Notes under the pieces: model-generated | Told to the model about the DNA's origin: nothing | The model's database searches: none | What the model saw: the letters and a program-made list of their open reading frames with translations, nothing else | Origin: an uncultured Bacteroidales bacterium | Lineage (GTDB): Bacteria; Bacteroidota; Bacteroidia; Bacteroidales; FEN-979 | DNA length: 36,284 nucleotides | Direction: 5' to 3' | Assembly: GCA_903926565.1 (NCBI GenBank) | Contig: CAIYJU010000159.1 | Span: 1 to 36,284 of the forward strand | Shown: positions 7,751-17,130 of the stretch, piece by piece | Position numbering within the stretch: position 1 is the first letter of the stretch | How the letters are laid out: each line of letters starts with the position of its first letter | Position numbers and translations under genes: made by a program

Positions 7751-10225
7751 ATGAAGATTTCATATAATTGGCTCAGGCAATATCACGATCTTGATCTCAT
7801 GCCTGACAAGGTGGCGGAAATGTTAACCGGCTGTGGACTTGAAGTTGAAAGCCAGGAACTATTCCAGTCGGTTAAAGGCGGACTGAAAGGCGTTGTTGTC
7901 GGAGAGGTGTTAACCTGCCGGAAACATCCCAATTCTGATCACCTCAGCCTCACCACGGTCGATGTCGGAGCTGATACTGCTTTAAATATCGTGTGTGGTG
8001 CTGCCAATGTCGCACAGGGGCAGAAAGTGGCGGTGGCAACACTTGGAACTACACTTTATATTAAGGATGAGGAGCTTACACTTCAAAAAACGAAAATCAG
8101 GGGCGAAGTTTCTGAGGGCATGATCTGTGCGGAAGATGAACTTGGGGTAGGAACCTCCCACGACGGAATCCTGGTGTTATCCCCGTCTGCTCCTGTTGGA
8201 ATGCCTGCAAGCGAATATTTCGGAATAGAAGAGGATATTACCTTTACAATCGGTCTTACCCCCAACCGGGTAGATGCATCCGCACACCTTGGTGTAGCAC
8301 GCGACCTGGTTGCTGTTGCGAATAATTTTGGACAGGAGGTGCCGGTATCCGCCGGGCGGAAGCAGGTTCTTCTTCCCGATATTAAGGCATTTACCGTTGA
8401 TCATAATAAGCGGCATATTGATGTCGTGGTCGAGGACCATGAAGCATGCCCGCGCTATTCCGGCATTACCATCTCTGGTATTCATGTTGCCGAGTCACCC
8501 GATTGGATTAAAAACAGGCTGACAAGCATTGGATTACGTCCGATAAACAACATCGTGGACATTACCAATTTTGTCCTTATGGAACTCGGTCAGCCGCTTC
8601 ATGCGTTTGATGCAGACTGTATCGCAGGAAATAAGGTGATCGTAAAGAAATATCCCGGAGGCACGAAGTTTCTGACCTTGGATAACATTGAACGGGAACT
8701 CTCTGAAAATGACCTGATGATCTGTAACGGGGAGGAGCCGATGTGTATCGCAGGCGTTTTTGGTGGTGCAAAATCAGGAGTGACAGCAGAAACCACCAGT
8801 GTGTTCCTTGAAAGTGCCTATTTTGATCCAAGGCATATCAGGAAAAGTTCTAAATTTCATGGATTGCAAACTGATGCTTCATTCCGCTTTGAGCGTGGAA
8901 CGAACCCTGATATTACAGTTTATGCACTCAAACGTGCAGCCATGATGATCAGGGAGATTGCCGGTGGTGAAATTTCTTCTGAAATCGTAGACGTTTATCC
9001 AACCCCGCTTCTGCCCGGAATTGTCACCCTCAGTTACCGGAACCTCGACCGGCTTATAGGAAAGAAGATCAACCGCGATGTGGTGAAAAGCATCCTCCTT
9101 GATCTTGGAATAGTTCTGCTTGATGGCATAGACCAGGAGGAGGGAATCCGCATGGAAATACCGGGTTTCAAAGTTGATGTAACCCGGGAAGCCGATGTAA
9201 TTGAGGAAATTTTAAGAATATATGGTTACAATAATATTGAGCTCCATGATGAAATCAGGGCTTCAATCTCCTATACAACCAGGCCTGATCCTGAGAAAAT
9301 CCAAAACCTTGTTGCAGACTTTCTGGCTGCTAACGGGTTTAATGAGATTATGAATAACTCGCTTACCAGATCGACTTATTATACCGGCAATACTGATTAT
9401 CCTGTTGAACAATCTGTGAAAATGCTGAACCCGATTAGCCGGGACCTGGATGTAATGAGACAGACGTTACTTTTTGGTGCACTTGAAAGCGTTGTTTATA
9501 ATCAGAATCGCAAGGTTACGGATCTGAAAATGTTTGAATTCGGAAGGGTTTATTCAACAGGTTCAACGAAAAATGATCCTGTCGAAGGATACCACGAAGA
9601 GAAACATCTTGCGGTCATCATGACAGGCAGGTCATATCCTGAGAACTGGAATGCATCGGATAAACCTGTGGATTTTTATGATCTGAAAGGCTTTCTGGAG
9701 GTTATCTGTGATAAATTGTCAATCTCACGGGAACACTGGGCCGTGAAGTCATTCAGGTCGATGCATATCATGGATGGCTTACAGTATTCCCTCCATGAGA
9801 AGACAATTTTCATTATTGGTTCTGTAAGCCCCCAGGTTTTGAAATCGTTCGATTGCAAACAGCCGGTCTGTTTTGCAGAGGTAAACTGGGATCTCCTGTT
9901 TTCATTGATCCCCGGGAAGAATCTGAAGTTTACGGGAGTTCCAAAATTCCAGGAGGTCAGGCGTGATCTCGCACTTTTGGTCGATCACGAGGTTACTTTT
10001 GCACAGATTGAAAAGCTTGCCTTTCAGACAGAACGGAAGTTGCTGAAAAAGATGGGCCTGTTTGATGTATATGAAGGTGAAAAAATTGAACCAGGGAAGA
10101 AGTCTTATGCCCTCAGTCTCATCCTTCAGGATGAGGATAAAACCCTCACAGATAAAGATATCGATAAAGCCATGGATAAAATCCTTCGTGCCATGACTGC
10201 CAGTTTTAATGCACAACTCAGGTAA
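7751..10225 (+). CDS. pheT: Phenylalanine-tRNA ligase beta subunit
   Basis: 824 residues, normal for the bacterial beta subunit. In order: the N-terminal [14 protein letters not shown], the EMAP/OB-type tRNA-binding domain (about residues 40-150, with [18 protein letters not shown]), the B3/B4 editing domain ([25 protein letters not shown], then [10 protein letters not shown]), the B5 domain with [23 protein letters not shown], the catalytic-like core, and the C-terminal ferredoxin-fold anticodon-binding domain ([18 protein letters not shown]). It pairs with PheS, which is not in this window, to charge tRNA-Phe in an alpha2-beta2 enzyme. The gene is 8 nt upstream of a sigma-54 activator, so the two may share a message. 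Confidence 0.98.
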   Translation: MKISYNWLRQYHDLDLMPDKVAEMLTGCGLEVESQELFQSVKGGLKGVVVGEVLTCRKHPNSDHLSLTTVDVGADTALNIVCGAANVAQGQKVAVATLGTTLYIKDEELTLQKTKIRGEVSEGMICAEDELGVGTSHDGILVLSPSAPVGMPASEYFGIEEDITFTIGLTPNRVDASAHLGVARDLVAVANNFGQEVPVSAGRKQVLLPDIKAFTVDHNKRHIDVVVEDHEACPRYSGITISGIHVAESPDWIKNRLTSIGLRPINNIVDITNFVLMELGQPLHAFDADCIAGNKVIVKKYPGGTKFLTLDNIERELSENDLMICNGEEPMCIAGVFGGAKSGVTAETTSVFLESAYFDPRHIRKSSKFHGLQTDASFRFERGTNPDITVYALKRAAMMIREIAGGEISSEIVDVYPTPLLPGIVTLSYRNLDRLIGKKINRDVVKSILLDLGIVLLDGIDQEEGIRMEIPGFKVDVTREADVIEEILRIYGYNNIELHDEIRASISYTTRPDPEKIQNLVADFLAANGFNEIMNNSLTRSTYYTGNTDYPVEQSVKMLNPISRDLDVMRQTLLFGALESVVYNQNRKVTDLKMFEFGRVYSTGSTKNDPVEGYHEEKHLAVIMTGRSYPENWNASDKPVDFYDLKGFLEVICDKLSISREHWAVKSFRSMHIMDGLQYSLHEKTIFIIGSVSPQVLKSFDCKQPVCFAEVNWDLLFSLIPGKNLKFTGVPKFQEVRRDLALLVDHEVTFAQIEKLAFQTERKLLKKMGLFDVYEGEKIEPGKKSYALSLILQDEDKTLTDKDIDKAMDKILRAMTASFNAQLR

Positions 10226-10233
10226 TCTTTCCC

Positions 10234-11466
10234 ATGGATATTCAGGCAATTAAACAACGTTTCGGCATTATTGGCAACTCACCGGTTCTTGACCGTGCCA
10301 TTGACATTGCCCGCCAGGTAGCAGCAACCGACATTACTGTGCTGATCAGCGGTGAAAGTGGTACAGGGAAGGAGTTTTTTCCGAAAATCATTCATCAGCT
10401 GAGCGCGCGGAAACACGGGCCATATATCGCGGTAAATTGCGGAGCCATTCCTGAAGGAACGATTGATTCAGAACTGTTCGGGCACGAAAAAGGCTCCTTC
10501 ACAGGTGCTCATGAGGCGCGCAAAGGTTATTTCGAGGTGGTTGACGGAGGGACAATTTTCCTGGATGAAGTTGCTGAACTCCCGTTGGGTACACAGGTGA
10601 GGTTACTTCGGGTGCTGGAGTCCGGGGAATTCATGCGGGTTGGCTCTTCAAAAGTTTTGAAAACCAACGTACGCGTGGTTGGTGCAACCAATGTGAATAT
10701 TCCTGATGCCATTGCCAACGGAAAATTCAGGCAGGACCTTTACTATCGTTTGAACACAGTTCCGATCCTCGTTCCGCCATTGCGCGAGCGCAAAGATGAT
10801 ATTTACCTTTTATTCAGGAAATTTGCCTCCGATGCCGCCGAAAAATACAGAATGCCGGCTATTCAACTGGATGATGAAGCGCAGCAGGTAATCAGAAACT
10901 TCAGATGGCCGGGAAATATTCGCCAGCTGAAAAATCTTACCGAACAGATATCGATCATAGAAAAAAACAGGGTGATCGATGGGGCAACGTTGATTAAATA
11001 TATGCCGCAAGGCCAATCCAGTGAACTTCCGGTTCTTTATAAAGGTGAAGATTCAACCAAATTCAATGAACGTGAATTGCTTTACAAGGTTCTTTTTGAC
11101 ATGAAAAAAGACATGAATGACCTTAAGCAACTGGTCATGAATCTTATGCGGAGCGAAAATGATAACAGCAACAGCCTGGGCGAAAACACCCATCTCATCC
11201 AAAGGCTTTACAAGGATGTTGACGAGGCAAAGGAGCCATCTCAGCCAATCATCGTTCATCACCATGGAAAACAATTTTTGGAGCATGAACCAATCCAGGT
11301 GCCGGAGGAGGTAGAAGAGTCCCTTTCCCTTGTGAAAAAAGAGATCGATTTTATTAAGCGGGCTCTTACCAAACATGAGGGGAAGCGTAAAGATGCTGCG
11401 AATGAACTTGGCATCTCTGAGCGGACCCTGTACAGGAAGATCAAGGAGTATGACATCGAAGAATAA
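10234..11466 (+). CDS. Sigma-54-dependent transcriptional activator (AAA+ plus Fis-type HTH), no sensor domain
   Basis: 410 residues. The AAA+ domain begins almost at the N-terminus: Walker A GESGTGKE at 40-47, the sigma-54 contact loop GSFTGA at 87-92, Walker [10 protein letters not shown] at 105-113, then [24 protein letters not shown] and [13 protein letters not shown]. About 100 residues of charged linker follow, including a [16 protein letters not shown] helix. The C-terminal Fis-type helix-turn-helix is [19 protein letters not shown]. Such proteins hydrolyse ATP to open promoters held by RNA polymerase-sigma-54. There is no receiver, GAF or PAS domain, so activity must be set by another protein or by abundance. 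The loop is GSFTGA rather than the usual GAFTGA; this is a tolerated variant rather than clear damage. Target genes cannot be read from the window. The end overlaps the chosen lptE start by 17 nt. Confidence 0.9.
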   Translation: MDIQAIKQRFGIIGNSPVLDRAIDIARQVAATDITVLISGESGTGKEFFPKIIHQLSARKHGPYIAVNCGAIPEGTIDSELFGHEKGSFTGAHEARKGYFEVVDGGTIFLDEVAELPLGTQVRLLRVLESGEFMRVGSSKVLKTNVRVVGATNVNIPDAIANGKFRQDLYYRLNTVPILVPPLRERKDDIYLLFRKFASDAAEKYRMPAIQLDDEAQQVIRNFRWPGNIRQLKNLTEQISIIEKNRVIDGATLIKYMPQGQSSELPVLYKGEDSTKFNERELLYKVLFDMKKDMNDLKQLVMNLMRSENDNSNSLGENTHLIQRLYKDVDEAKEPSQPIIVHHHGKQFLEHEPIQVPEEVEESLSLVKKEIDFIKRALTKHEGKRKDAANELGISERTLYRKIKEYDIEE

Positions 11467-12043
11467 TCCCTACCTTTGGGAATCAATTGAACTTGTGTTG
11501 ATTCGAAAAAAACATCATTGTCCGGGATTCTCAGCATTGAAATGGATTACCCCCCTGCTCATTGTGCTGATGTTCGTTGCTGTTTCATCTTGCAGGATGA
11601 GCTATTCGTTTACAGGTGCTTCCATCTCGCCAAATGTTAAAACCGTTTCAATAGGATATATCCCCAACAATGCCGGATTGGTTGTGCCTACCCTGTCCCG
11701 GACCTTTACAGATGCATTGCGCAACTATTTTACTTCGCAAACAAACCTTGTTCTGGTTGACCGGGGAGGCGATCTGAACCTTGAAGGATCCATCAACCAA
11801 TATGCAGTTGTACCGGTAGCTATCCAGGGAAATGAAACCGCAGCCCTGAACCGCCTGACAATTTCAGTGAATGTGAAATTTTCCAATAAAACAGATACGA
11901 AACAAAACTGGGATGTGACTTTTTCGCGTTACCGTGATTATTCAAGCTCATTTAACCTTTCATCTGTTCAGGAAGGGCTCATCAAGGAGATTACTGACGA
12001 CCTGGTTCAGGATATTTTCAACAAGGCGGTTGTCAACTGGTAA
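11450..12043 (+). CDS. lptE: LptE-like LPS-assembly lipoprotein
   Basis: 197 residues from the ATG at 11450. That start is chosen because it has AAGGAG just upstream and overlaps the preceding gene by only 17 nt; the frame also allows an ATG at 11375 deep inside the activator gene. A TTG at 11537, just before the hydrophobic segment, is the alternative. The hydrophobic stretch [13 protein letters not shown] ends in the lipobox VSSC, so the mature protein begins at about Cys48. Downstream, [27 protein letters not shown] and [16 protein letters not shown] match the Bacteroidota LptE family. LptE plugs the LptD barrel that delivers lipopolysaccharide to the outer surface. It sits between the sigma-54 activator and a TPR-like gene, then secG. 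Confidence 0.85.
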   Translation: MTSKNNPYLWESIELVLIRKKHHCPGFSALKWITPLLIVLMFVAVSSCRMSYSFTGASISPNVKTVSIGYIPNNAGLVVPTLSRTFTDALRNYFTSQTNLVLVDRGGDLNLEGSINQYAVVPVAIQGNETAALNRLTISVNVKFSNKTDTKQNWDVTFSRYRDYSSSFNLSSVQEGLIKEITDDLVQDIFNKAVVNW

Positions 12044-12069
12044 TTCATTTATGAAATGATATATAAAGC

Positions 12070-12831
12070 ATGACCGGTCAGCAATTTTTACAATTGATAG
12101 AGCATCCGGGGATGGCTAATGACCAGCGTTCGATGCAACTTGAGGATCTTGTAATGCGTTACCCCTATTGCCAGTCAGGACAGCTTCTGCTTGCCTGTAA
12201 TTTATTTATTGAAGAAAGCCACCGTTATGGTGATCAGTTGAAGAAGGCTTCAGTTTATGCGGGTGATCGCAGCATCCTCAGAGAGTTGATTGGCCGGGCA
12301 AAAAAAGATGTTGAAGCTCAACTGCCCCAAACGGCCCATCCTGCTCCGGAACCAATGATTGAACCTGACCGGTTTGGGATAAAGGAAACAGAAGAAGTAC
12401 CGGCCGCTTATGAACGATTGACCCAGGAGGAACTTCTGGCGATTGTAAAAAAGAGACTGGCAGAAATTGATGGAGAGAAAAAACGGGAGCATGTAACCCA
12501 GATGGAATCGGGAGTTGATCGTTCCGGGGACATCGATCCTGATACCTCCGGTGCACCTCCGGATTCACCTAAGTCAAAGGCTTCGTTGATCGAAAAATTC
12601 ATCCAGGATGAACCTAGGATCTCCAAACCAAAGGCTGTTTTTTTTGATCCCGGTGACAGTTCATTCAGAAGCAACTTCGATGAAGAGGAGATTGTGAGTG
12701 AAACTCTGGCGCAATTGTATGCCCAGCAAGGCAATATCCGGAAAGCCATACATATTTATGAGAAATTATCCTTGATTAATCAAGAAAAAAGTCGTTACTT
12801 TGCAGCCCAAATTGAAAAGCTCAATACCTGA
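12070..12831 (+). CDS. Conserved hypothetical protein with a C-terminal TPR-like helix pair
   Basis: 253 residues with no signal peptide or membrane helix, so probably cytoplasmic. Residues about 1-75 are helical (FLQLIEHPGM, LVMRYPYCQSGQLLLACNLF). The middle, about 85-190, is acidic, low in hydrophobics and probably disordered. The C-terminal segment ETLAQLYAQQGNIRKAIHIYEKL has the pattern of one tetratricopeptide repeat. I do not recognise a defined function. Genes like this sit between lptE and secG in Bacteroidota from what I recall, which suggests a role linked to envelope assembly or protein export, but that is inference. It follows lptE by 26 nt and precedes secG by 58 nt. Confidence 0.75.
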   Translation: MTGQQFLQLIEHPGMANDQRSMQLEDLVMRYPYCQSGQLLLACNLFIEESHRYGDQLKKASVYAGDRSILRELIGRAKKDVEAQLPQTAHPAPEPMIEPDRFGIKETEEVPAAYERLTQEELLAIVKKRLAEIDGEKKREHVTQMESGVDRSGDIDPDTSGAPPDSPKSKASLIEKFIQDEPRISKPKAVFFDPGDSSFRSNFDEEEIVSETLAQLYAQQGNIRKAIHIYEKLSLINQEKSRYFAAQIEKLNT

Positions 12832-12860
12832 AGGGTTAATTGGGTTATTCAGAAATTATA

Positions 12861-12888
12861 AAATCGTAAATCGTAAATTGTAAATCAA
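12861..12888 (+). repeat. Heptanucleotide tandem repeat before secG
   Basis: Units AAATCGT, AAATCGT, AAATTGT and AAATC follow each other with a period of 7 and end 1-3 nt before the secG ATG. The repeat occupies the ribosome-binding region. Confidence 0.75.
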
Positions 12889-12889
12889 A

Positions 12890-13225
12890 ATGGGTCTATA
12901 CATTTTAATCTCCGTTCTCATCCTGATCGTCTGTGTTTTGATGGTGTTGGTAGTATTAGTACAAAACTCCAAAGGCGGAGGGCTGGCATCAAATTTCGCT
13001 TCATCGAATCAGTTCATGGGTGTTCGTAAAACAGCCGATTTCCTTGAAAAAACAACCTGGACTTTGGCCCTGACCCTGTTGGTCTTAAGCCTCTTTTCCA
13101 TTTTTGTCATTCCAAAATCCCAGGGAAAAGCTGATGCAGCCCAGAGCGAAATTCAGAAGCAGATCGACGAAAGTAAAACTGCACCCATTCAGGACTTTCA
13201 GGCGCCTCCTGCTCAGAAGAAATAG
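12890..13225 (+). CDS. secG: Protein translocase subunit SecG
   Basis: 111 residues. Two membrane helices, about residues 2-22 (LYILISVLILIVCVLMVLVVL) and 50-72 (TTWTLALTLLVLSLFSIFVI), flank the family signature VQNSKGGGLASNF. The C-terminal tail is hydrophilic with Gln, Lys and Pro. SecG associates with SecYE in the inner membrane and assists SecA-driven export of unfolded proteins. The gene ends a run that starts at the sigma-54 activator (or pheT) and is followed by a hairpin terminator. Its start codon sits directly after a 7-bp tandem repeat, so copy-number change there could alter translation (inference). Confidence 0.93.
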   Translation: MGLYILISVLILIVCVLMVLVVLVQNSKGGGLASNFASSNQFMGVRKTADFLEKTTWTLALTLLVLSLFSIFVIPKSQGKADAAQSEIQKQIDESKTAPIQDFQAPPAQKK

Positions 13226-13257
13226 TATTATCCCGGACTGTATTACCTGTCTTAACG

Positions 13258-13288
13258 TGTCAGATTGTCAGCGCAATCTGACATTTTT
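13258..13288 (+). terminator. Rho-independent terminator after secG
   Basis: TGTCAGATTG (13258-13267) pairs perfectly with CAATCTGACA (13274-13283) around the loop TCAGCG, followed by a T-rich run. It separates the lptE-secG transcript from groES-groEL. Confidence 0.8.
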
Positions 13289-13423
13289 ATTTATTTGCAG
13301 GAATAAACTGAAAAAATGTCCAGATTTATCACCCGGTGTCTCTTTGGCATAAATTATGACTATACAGGTCAGCCTGCATGAAAAGGTACTAATTGTAATG
13401 TTTAACTTAAATAATAACGTAAA

Positions 13424-13702
13424 ATGGCAAATGTGAAGATTAAACCGTTGGCTGACCGCGTATTGGTTGAAGCTGCCGCGGCTGAAGACAAAACAGCTGG
13501 GGGAATTATCATTCCTGATACAGCTAAAGAAAAACCTCAGAAAGGTACTGTTGTTGCGGTAGGTCCCGGTAAAAAGGATGAACCCATGACCGTTAAAATC
13601 GGTGACAGTGTGCTTTATGGAAAATATGCCGGCACAGAGATCACCATTGATGGTGCAAATTACCTTATTATGCGCGAATCTGATATCGTTGCGGTAATTT
13701 AA
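13424..13702 (+). CDS. groES: Co-chaperonin GroES
   Basis: 92 residues, the standard GroES length. Family signatures are [10 protein letters not shown] at the start, the mobile loop region [31 protein letters not shown], and [14 protein letters not shown] with a closing [13 protein letters not shown]. It forms the heptameric lid of the GroEL folding chamber in the cytoplasm. It starts 135 nt after the secG terminator and lies 53 nt upstream of groEL, the usual bicistronic arrangement. I searched the upstream gap for a CIRCE inverted repeat and found none, so any heat control here does not use the HrcA/CIRCE system visibly. No convincing two-part promoter could be picked out either. Confidence 0.98.
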   Translation: MANVKIKPLADRVLVEAAAAEDKTAGGIIIPDTAKEKPQKGTVVAVGPGKKDEPMTVKIGDSVLYGKYAGTEITIDGANYLIMRESDIVAVI

Positions 13703-13755
13703 TCCCCATCAGGCAATCAAGAAACTAAGAACCAATATTATAAAAAATTAAGACA

Positions 13756-15393
13756 ATGGCAAAAGATATCATCTTTAGCATAAAAGCAAGAGAAGCACTG
13801 AAGAAAGGCGTTGATGAACTTTCAAACGCCGTAAAAGTGACACTCGGTCCCAAAGGCCGCAATGTTATTATTGACAAATCATATGGGTCACCGATTGTAA
13901 CAAAAGACGGAGTTACCGTTGCAAAAGAAGTTGAACTGAAAGACCCTGTTGAAAATATGGGAGCACAGATGGTAAAGGAAGTGGCTTCCAAAACCAGCGA
14001 TCTTGCCGGAGACGGAACTACGACTGCCACTGTTTTGGCCCAGGCTATCTTTACCACCGGCTTAAAGAATGTCACTGCAGGTGCAAATCCCATGGACCTG
14101 AAACGTGGAATCGACAAAGCTGTTGCAGAAGTTATTAAATCGTTAAAAGCTCAAACCAAACAGGTTGGCGACAGCATGGAGAAAATTGAGCAGGTTGCTA
14201 CAATTTCCGCCAACAATGACAGCTTCATCGGAAAGATGATTGCCGAGGCAATGGATAAAGTGAAAAAAGAAGGCGTTATCACCATCGAAGAAGCAAAAGG
14301 TATTGAAACAACTGTGAAAGTTGTTGAAGGCATGCAATTCGACCGTGGTTATATCAGCCCTTACTTTGTGACCGATACCGAGAAGATGGAAGTGGTTTAT
14401 GACACACCTTATATTTTGATCTATGACAAAAAAGTAAGTGTGATGAAGGATCTTCTCCCGGTTTTGGAAAAGGTTGTTCAGACTGGCCGTCCACTTATTA
14501 TCGTAAGCGAAGATGTAGAAGGTGAAGCCCTCGCAACCCTGGTTGTGAATAAGATCCGCGGCACCCTGAAAGTTGCTGCTGTAAAAGCTCCGGGTTTCGG
14601 CGACCGCCGCAAGGAGATGCTTGAGGACATCGCAGTTCTTACAGGTGGTACCGTAATCAGCGAAGAAAAAGGATTCAAGCTCGAAGATGCTACTTTACAA
14701 TACCTTGGTCAGGCTGAAAAAGTAACCATCGACAAGGAAAACACGACCATTATCAACGGAAGTGGTAAAAAAGAAGAGATCACAGGCAGGATCAGCCAGA
14801 TCAAGACACAGATCGGAACCACCACTTCTGACTATGACCGTGAGAAATTACAGGAACGCCTTGCAAAATTAGCAGGTGGTGTTGCTGTAATCTACGTAGG
14901 AGCTGCATCCGAAGTTGAAATGAAAGAGAAGAAAGATCGTTTTGACGATGCACTTCATGCTACCCGTGCCGCGATTGAAGAGGGAATTATCCCTGGTGGC
15001 GGTGTTGCTTATCTCCGTGCCCAGAAGACCATCGAAAATTTAAAGGGCGCCAATGAAGATGAAACAACCGGAATCGCCATCATCAAACGTGCACTCGAAG
15101 AACCTCTTCGCCAGATCGTGGAAAATGCAGGCCTCGAAGGTTCTGTTGTAATTCAGAAGGTAAAGGAAGGCAAAGATGACTTTGGTTTCAATGCCCGTAC
15201 CGATGTGTATGAAAACCTCTATTCGGCAGGAGTCATTGATCCAACCAAGGTAGCACGTGTTGCACTCGAGAATGCTGCTTCTATCGCCAGCATGCTTCTG
15301 ACAACCGAATGTGTTCTTGCAACCCATAAGGAAGAAAAATCCTCAATGCCACCAATGAATCCTGGCATGGGCGGAATGGGTGACATGTACTAA
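13756..15393 (+). CDS. groEL: Chaperonin GroEL
   Basis: 545 residues, full length. The nucleotide-binding signatures are present: [25 protein letters not shown] is read near residues 27-55 in separate family motifs, [14 protein letters not shown] begins near residue 86, and the late equatorial segment [13 protein letters not shown] lies near residue 412. The apical substrate-binding part includes [15 protein letters not shown] and [14 protein letters not shown]. The tail ends [10 protein letters not shown], a short form of the usual Gly-Gly-Met repeat. It folds proteins in the cytoplasm as a double heptameric ring capped by GroES. It is co-transcribed with groES and ends at a strong terminator. 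Nothing is missing. Confidence 0.99.
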   Translation: MAKDIIFSIKAREALKKGVDELSNAVKVTLGPKGRNVIIDKSYGSPIVTKDGVTVAKEVELKDPVENMGAQMVKEVASKTSDLAGDGTTTATVLAQAIFTTGLKNVTAGANPMDLKRGIDKAVAEVIKSLKAQTKQVGDSMEKIEQVATISANNDSFIGKMIAEAMDKVKKEGVITIEEAKGIETTVKVVEGMQFDRGYISPYFVTDTEKMEVVYDTPYILIYDKKVSVMKDLLPVLEKVVQTGRPLIIVSEDVEGEALATLVVNKIRGTLKVAAVKAPGFGDRRKEMLEDIAVLTGGTVISEEKGFKLEDATLQYLGQAEKVTIDKENTTIINGSGKKEEITGRISQIKTQIGTTTSDYDREKLQERLAKLAGGVAVIYVGAASEVEMKEKKDRFDDALHATRAAIEEGIIPGGGVAYLRAQKTIENLKGANEDETTGIAIIKRALEEPLRQIVENAGLEGSVVIQKVKEGKDDFGFNARTDVYENLYSAGVIDPTKVARVALENAASIASMLLTTECVLATHKEEKSSMPPMNPGMGGMGDMY

Positions 15394-15411
15394 CCGTTCA
15401 CAACATTGTTC

Positions 15412-15441
15412 AAAAAAGCCCTGCGAAATCAGGGCTTTTTT
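15412..15441. terminator. Strong terminator after groEL
   Basis: AAAAAAGCCCTG (15412-15423) pairs with CAGGGCTTTTTT (15430-15441) around the loop CGAAAT. The A and T tracts make it a classical intrinsic terminator that can work on both strands. Confidence 0.92.
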
Positions 15442-15483
15442 GTTATATTTTCCCTAATATTGTAATGGTTAAAATTTGCTGTT

Positions 15484-16044
15484 ATGAGACATAGTTTGAT
15501 TGTAAAGGTTTTTTTTCTGTTTGTGACCATGGGGAGTTTGCAGTTGTTTGCTCAAGGGCAAACGAAATCGTATAACCTGCCCATCGAACCTGAATCGAAA
15601 AAAATCATGTACCGTGAAGTGGTTGATCAGCAGGGAAAACCGGCATACCTTTATGATAAGGCCATTGAATGGTTCGGCTACTATTACCTGAATGCTCAAT
15701 CTGTTTATACTGTACAGAGTAAAGAAAATGGCAAAATTGAGGGTGTCGGACGCATGAAGATTTACTATACTGACGAAGCCTCCGGCGTTCAGAGAGATGG
15801 TGGCGTCGTGATGTACCAGATAAAAATGGAGCTGAAAGACGATAAGTTTCGTTACACCCTCACTGATTTTAACCTGAAAGGGGCGTCACGCTATCCTCTC
15901 GAAAAGTGGATGAATAAAACAGATCCGGCTTATAATGCCAACTGGGATTCATATCTCTACCAGGTTGATACAACCATGCAGAGACTGATCAGCACCATGA
16001 AAGAAAAGATGAAACCCACCGTAGTCAAAAAAGATGAGTGGTAG
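15484..16044 (+). CDS. Exported DUF4468-like protein
   Basis: 186 residues. A signal peptide of about 22 residues (basic start, then VFFLFVTMGSLQLFAQ) indicates export to the periplasm or outer membrane. The mature part resembles DUF4468 (TBP-like fold) proteins of Bacteroidota: YREVVDQQGKPAYLYDKAIEWF, then a beta-rich stretch with GVGRMKIYY and VMYQIKMELKDDKFRYTLTDF. A helical C-terminus with basic residues follows. No enzymatic residues are evident, and the molecular role of this family is unknown. Its stop overlaps the rlmN start by 11 nt, so the two genes are probably translated from one message although their products seem unrelated. Family assignment is by pattern memory. Confidence 0.75.
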   Translation: MRHSLIVKVFFLFVTMGSLQLFAQGQTKSYNLPIEPESKKIMYREVVDQQGKPAYLYDKAIEWFGYYYLNAQSVYTVQSKENGKIEGVGRMKIYYTDEASGVQRDGGVVMYQIKMELKDDKFRYTLTDFNLKGASRYPLEKWMNKTDPAYNANWDSYLYQVDTTMQRLISTMKEKMKPTVVKKDEW

Positions 16045-17119
16045 CCCCATACCCGATATCAGGTCATTGACAAAACTGGAACTGGAACAGTTTTTTCTGC
16101 TTCATGGAGAAAAGAAATTCAGGGCCGCCCAGGTATATGAATGGCTGTGGAAAAAAAACGGACGCTCATTTGCAGGGATGACAAGTTTATCGAAGGAAGT
16201 CCGCACACTGCTTCAGGATCACTATTCTTTCCATACTGCCGTTCCTGAAATCATCCAGCAAAGCAGTGACGGAACTGTTAAAACCGGCTTCCGGCTGCAT
16301 GACGGATTGATGACCGAAGGGGTGCTCATCCCTTCAGGGGAGCGTGCAACCGTGTGCATTTCATCCCAGGTTGGATGTGCCCTGGGGTGTAAATTCTGCG
16401 CAACCGGACAGCTTGGCTTCACCCGAAGCTTGTCTGCAGGAGAAATTTTTGACCAGGTTGCCGGAATGTCACTAAAAGGAGGACAGGCTGATGATCCTGA
16501 ATTACAGGCCGCTAGTCTGGAAACACGAATTTCCAACATCGTTTTCATGGGAATGGGGGAGCCCTTTCTGAACTATGAAAATGTGCTGGTAGCTATTGAA
16601 AAAATCACTTCACCTGAAGGATTAGGAATGTCGCCCCAGCGAATCACCGTATCCAGTGTCGGAATCCCAAAAATGATTAAGCGGATGGCTGATGATGATC
16701 CGAAGTACCACTTTGCACTCTCTCTGCATGCCGCAACTGACGCAAAACGCGACCAGATTATCCCGTTTAACCTGAAACATCCGTTATGTGATTTAACCGA
16801 TGCACTCAGATACTACCATAAAAAGACATCAAAAAGATTTACAATTGAGTATATCCTTTTTGGAAATTTCAATGACTCAATCGCAGATGCAAAGGAGCTT
16901 GCCCTGTTTTGCAGGAGTTTTCCCGTTAAAATCAATATCATAGAATACAATGCAGTCAAAGGATCTGGTTTTAAGAAGTCAGAACCTGATAAAACCAGGG
17001 CTTTCGTCGATTTTCTTGAAAGCAGGAACCTGGTTGTAAACATCCGGCAAAGCCGTGGAAAAGACATAGATGCAGCTTGTGGCCAACTAGCCGGCAAAAA
17101 CTTAACACTTAACACTTAA
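16034..17119 (+). CDS. rlmN: 23S rRNA (adenine-2503-C2)/tRNA-A37 methyltransferase RlmN
   Basis: 361 residues. The radical-SAM cluster motif is Cys115, Cys119 and Cys122 (CALGCKFCATGQLGFTR). The methyl-carrying cysteine expected near the end is Cys349 in DAACGQLAG. Other signatures are GYxWLWKK-like YEWLWKKNG near residue 35, FMGMGEPFLNYENV, ITVSSVGIPKMI, FALSLHAATDAKRDQIIPFN and FTIEYILFGNFNDS. RlmN methylates C2 of A2503 in 23S rRNA and A37 in some tRNAs, tuning translational accuracy. It overlaps the upstream DUF4468-like gene by 11 nt. The last few residues (NLTLNT) and the stop lie within a 7-bp tandem repeat, so repeat-length change would alter only the non-conserved tail. Confidence 0.96.
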   Translation: MSGSPIPDIRSLTKLELEQFFLLHGEKKFRAAQVYEWLWKKNGRSFAGMTSLSKEVRTLLQDHYSFHTAVPEIIQQSSDGTVKTGFRLHDGLMTEGVLIPSGERATVCISSQVGCALGCKFCATGQLGFTRSLSAGEIFDQVAGMSLKGGQADDPELQAASLETRISNIVFMGMGEPFLNYENVLVAIEKITSPEGLGMSPQRITVSSVGIPKMIKRMADDDPKYHFALSLHAATDAKRDQIIPFNLKHPLCDLTDALRYYHKKTSKRFTIEYILFGNFNDSIADAKELALFCRSFPVKINIIEYNAVKGSGFKKSEPDKTRAFVDFLESRNLVVNIRQSRGKDIDAACGQLAGKNLTLNT

Positions 17120-17123
17120 CACT
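17101..17123 (+). repeat. Heptanucleotide tandem repeat spanning the rlmN end
   Basis: CTTAACA occurs three times in a row with period 7, followed by CT. It encodes the last residues and stop of rlmN and ends 7 nt before the ade start codon. Confidence 0.8.
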
Positions 17124-17130
17124 CTTTCAT

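Noticed and set aside
11375..11449. Longer lptE starting at 11375
   Set aside because: It would overlap the sigma-54 activator by 92 nt and add residues unrelated to a lipoprotein signal.
13341..13360. Possible sigma-54 promoter (TTGGCAT...) upstream of groES
   Set aside because: The -24-like GG is present, but the spacing leads to GA rather than the required GC at -12, and the rest of the -12 element does not match.
13226..13423. CIRCE heat-shock operator upstream of groES
   Set aside because: No TTAGCACTC inverted repeat is present on either strand in this gap; the only inverted repeat is the secG terminator.
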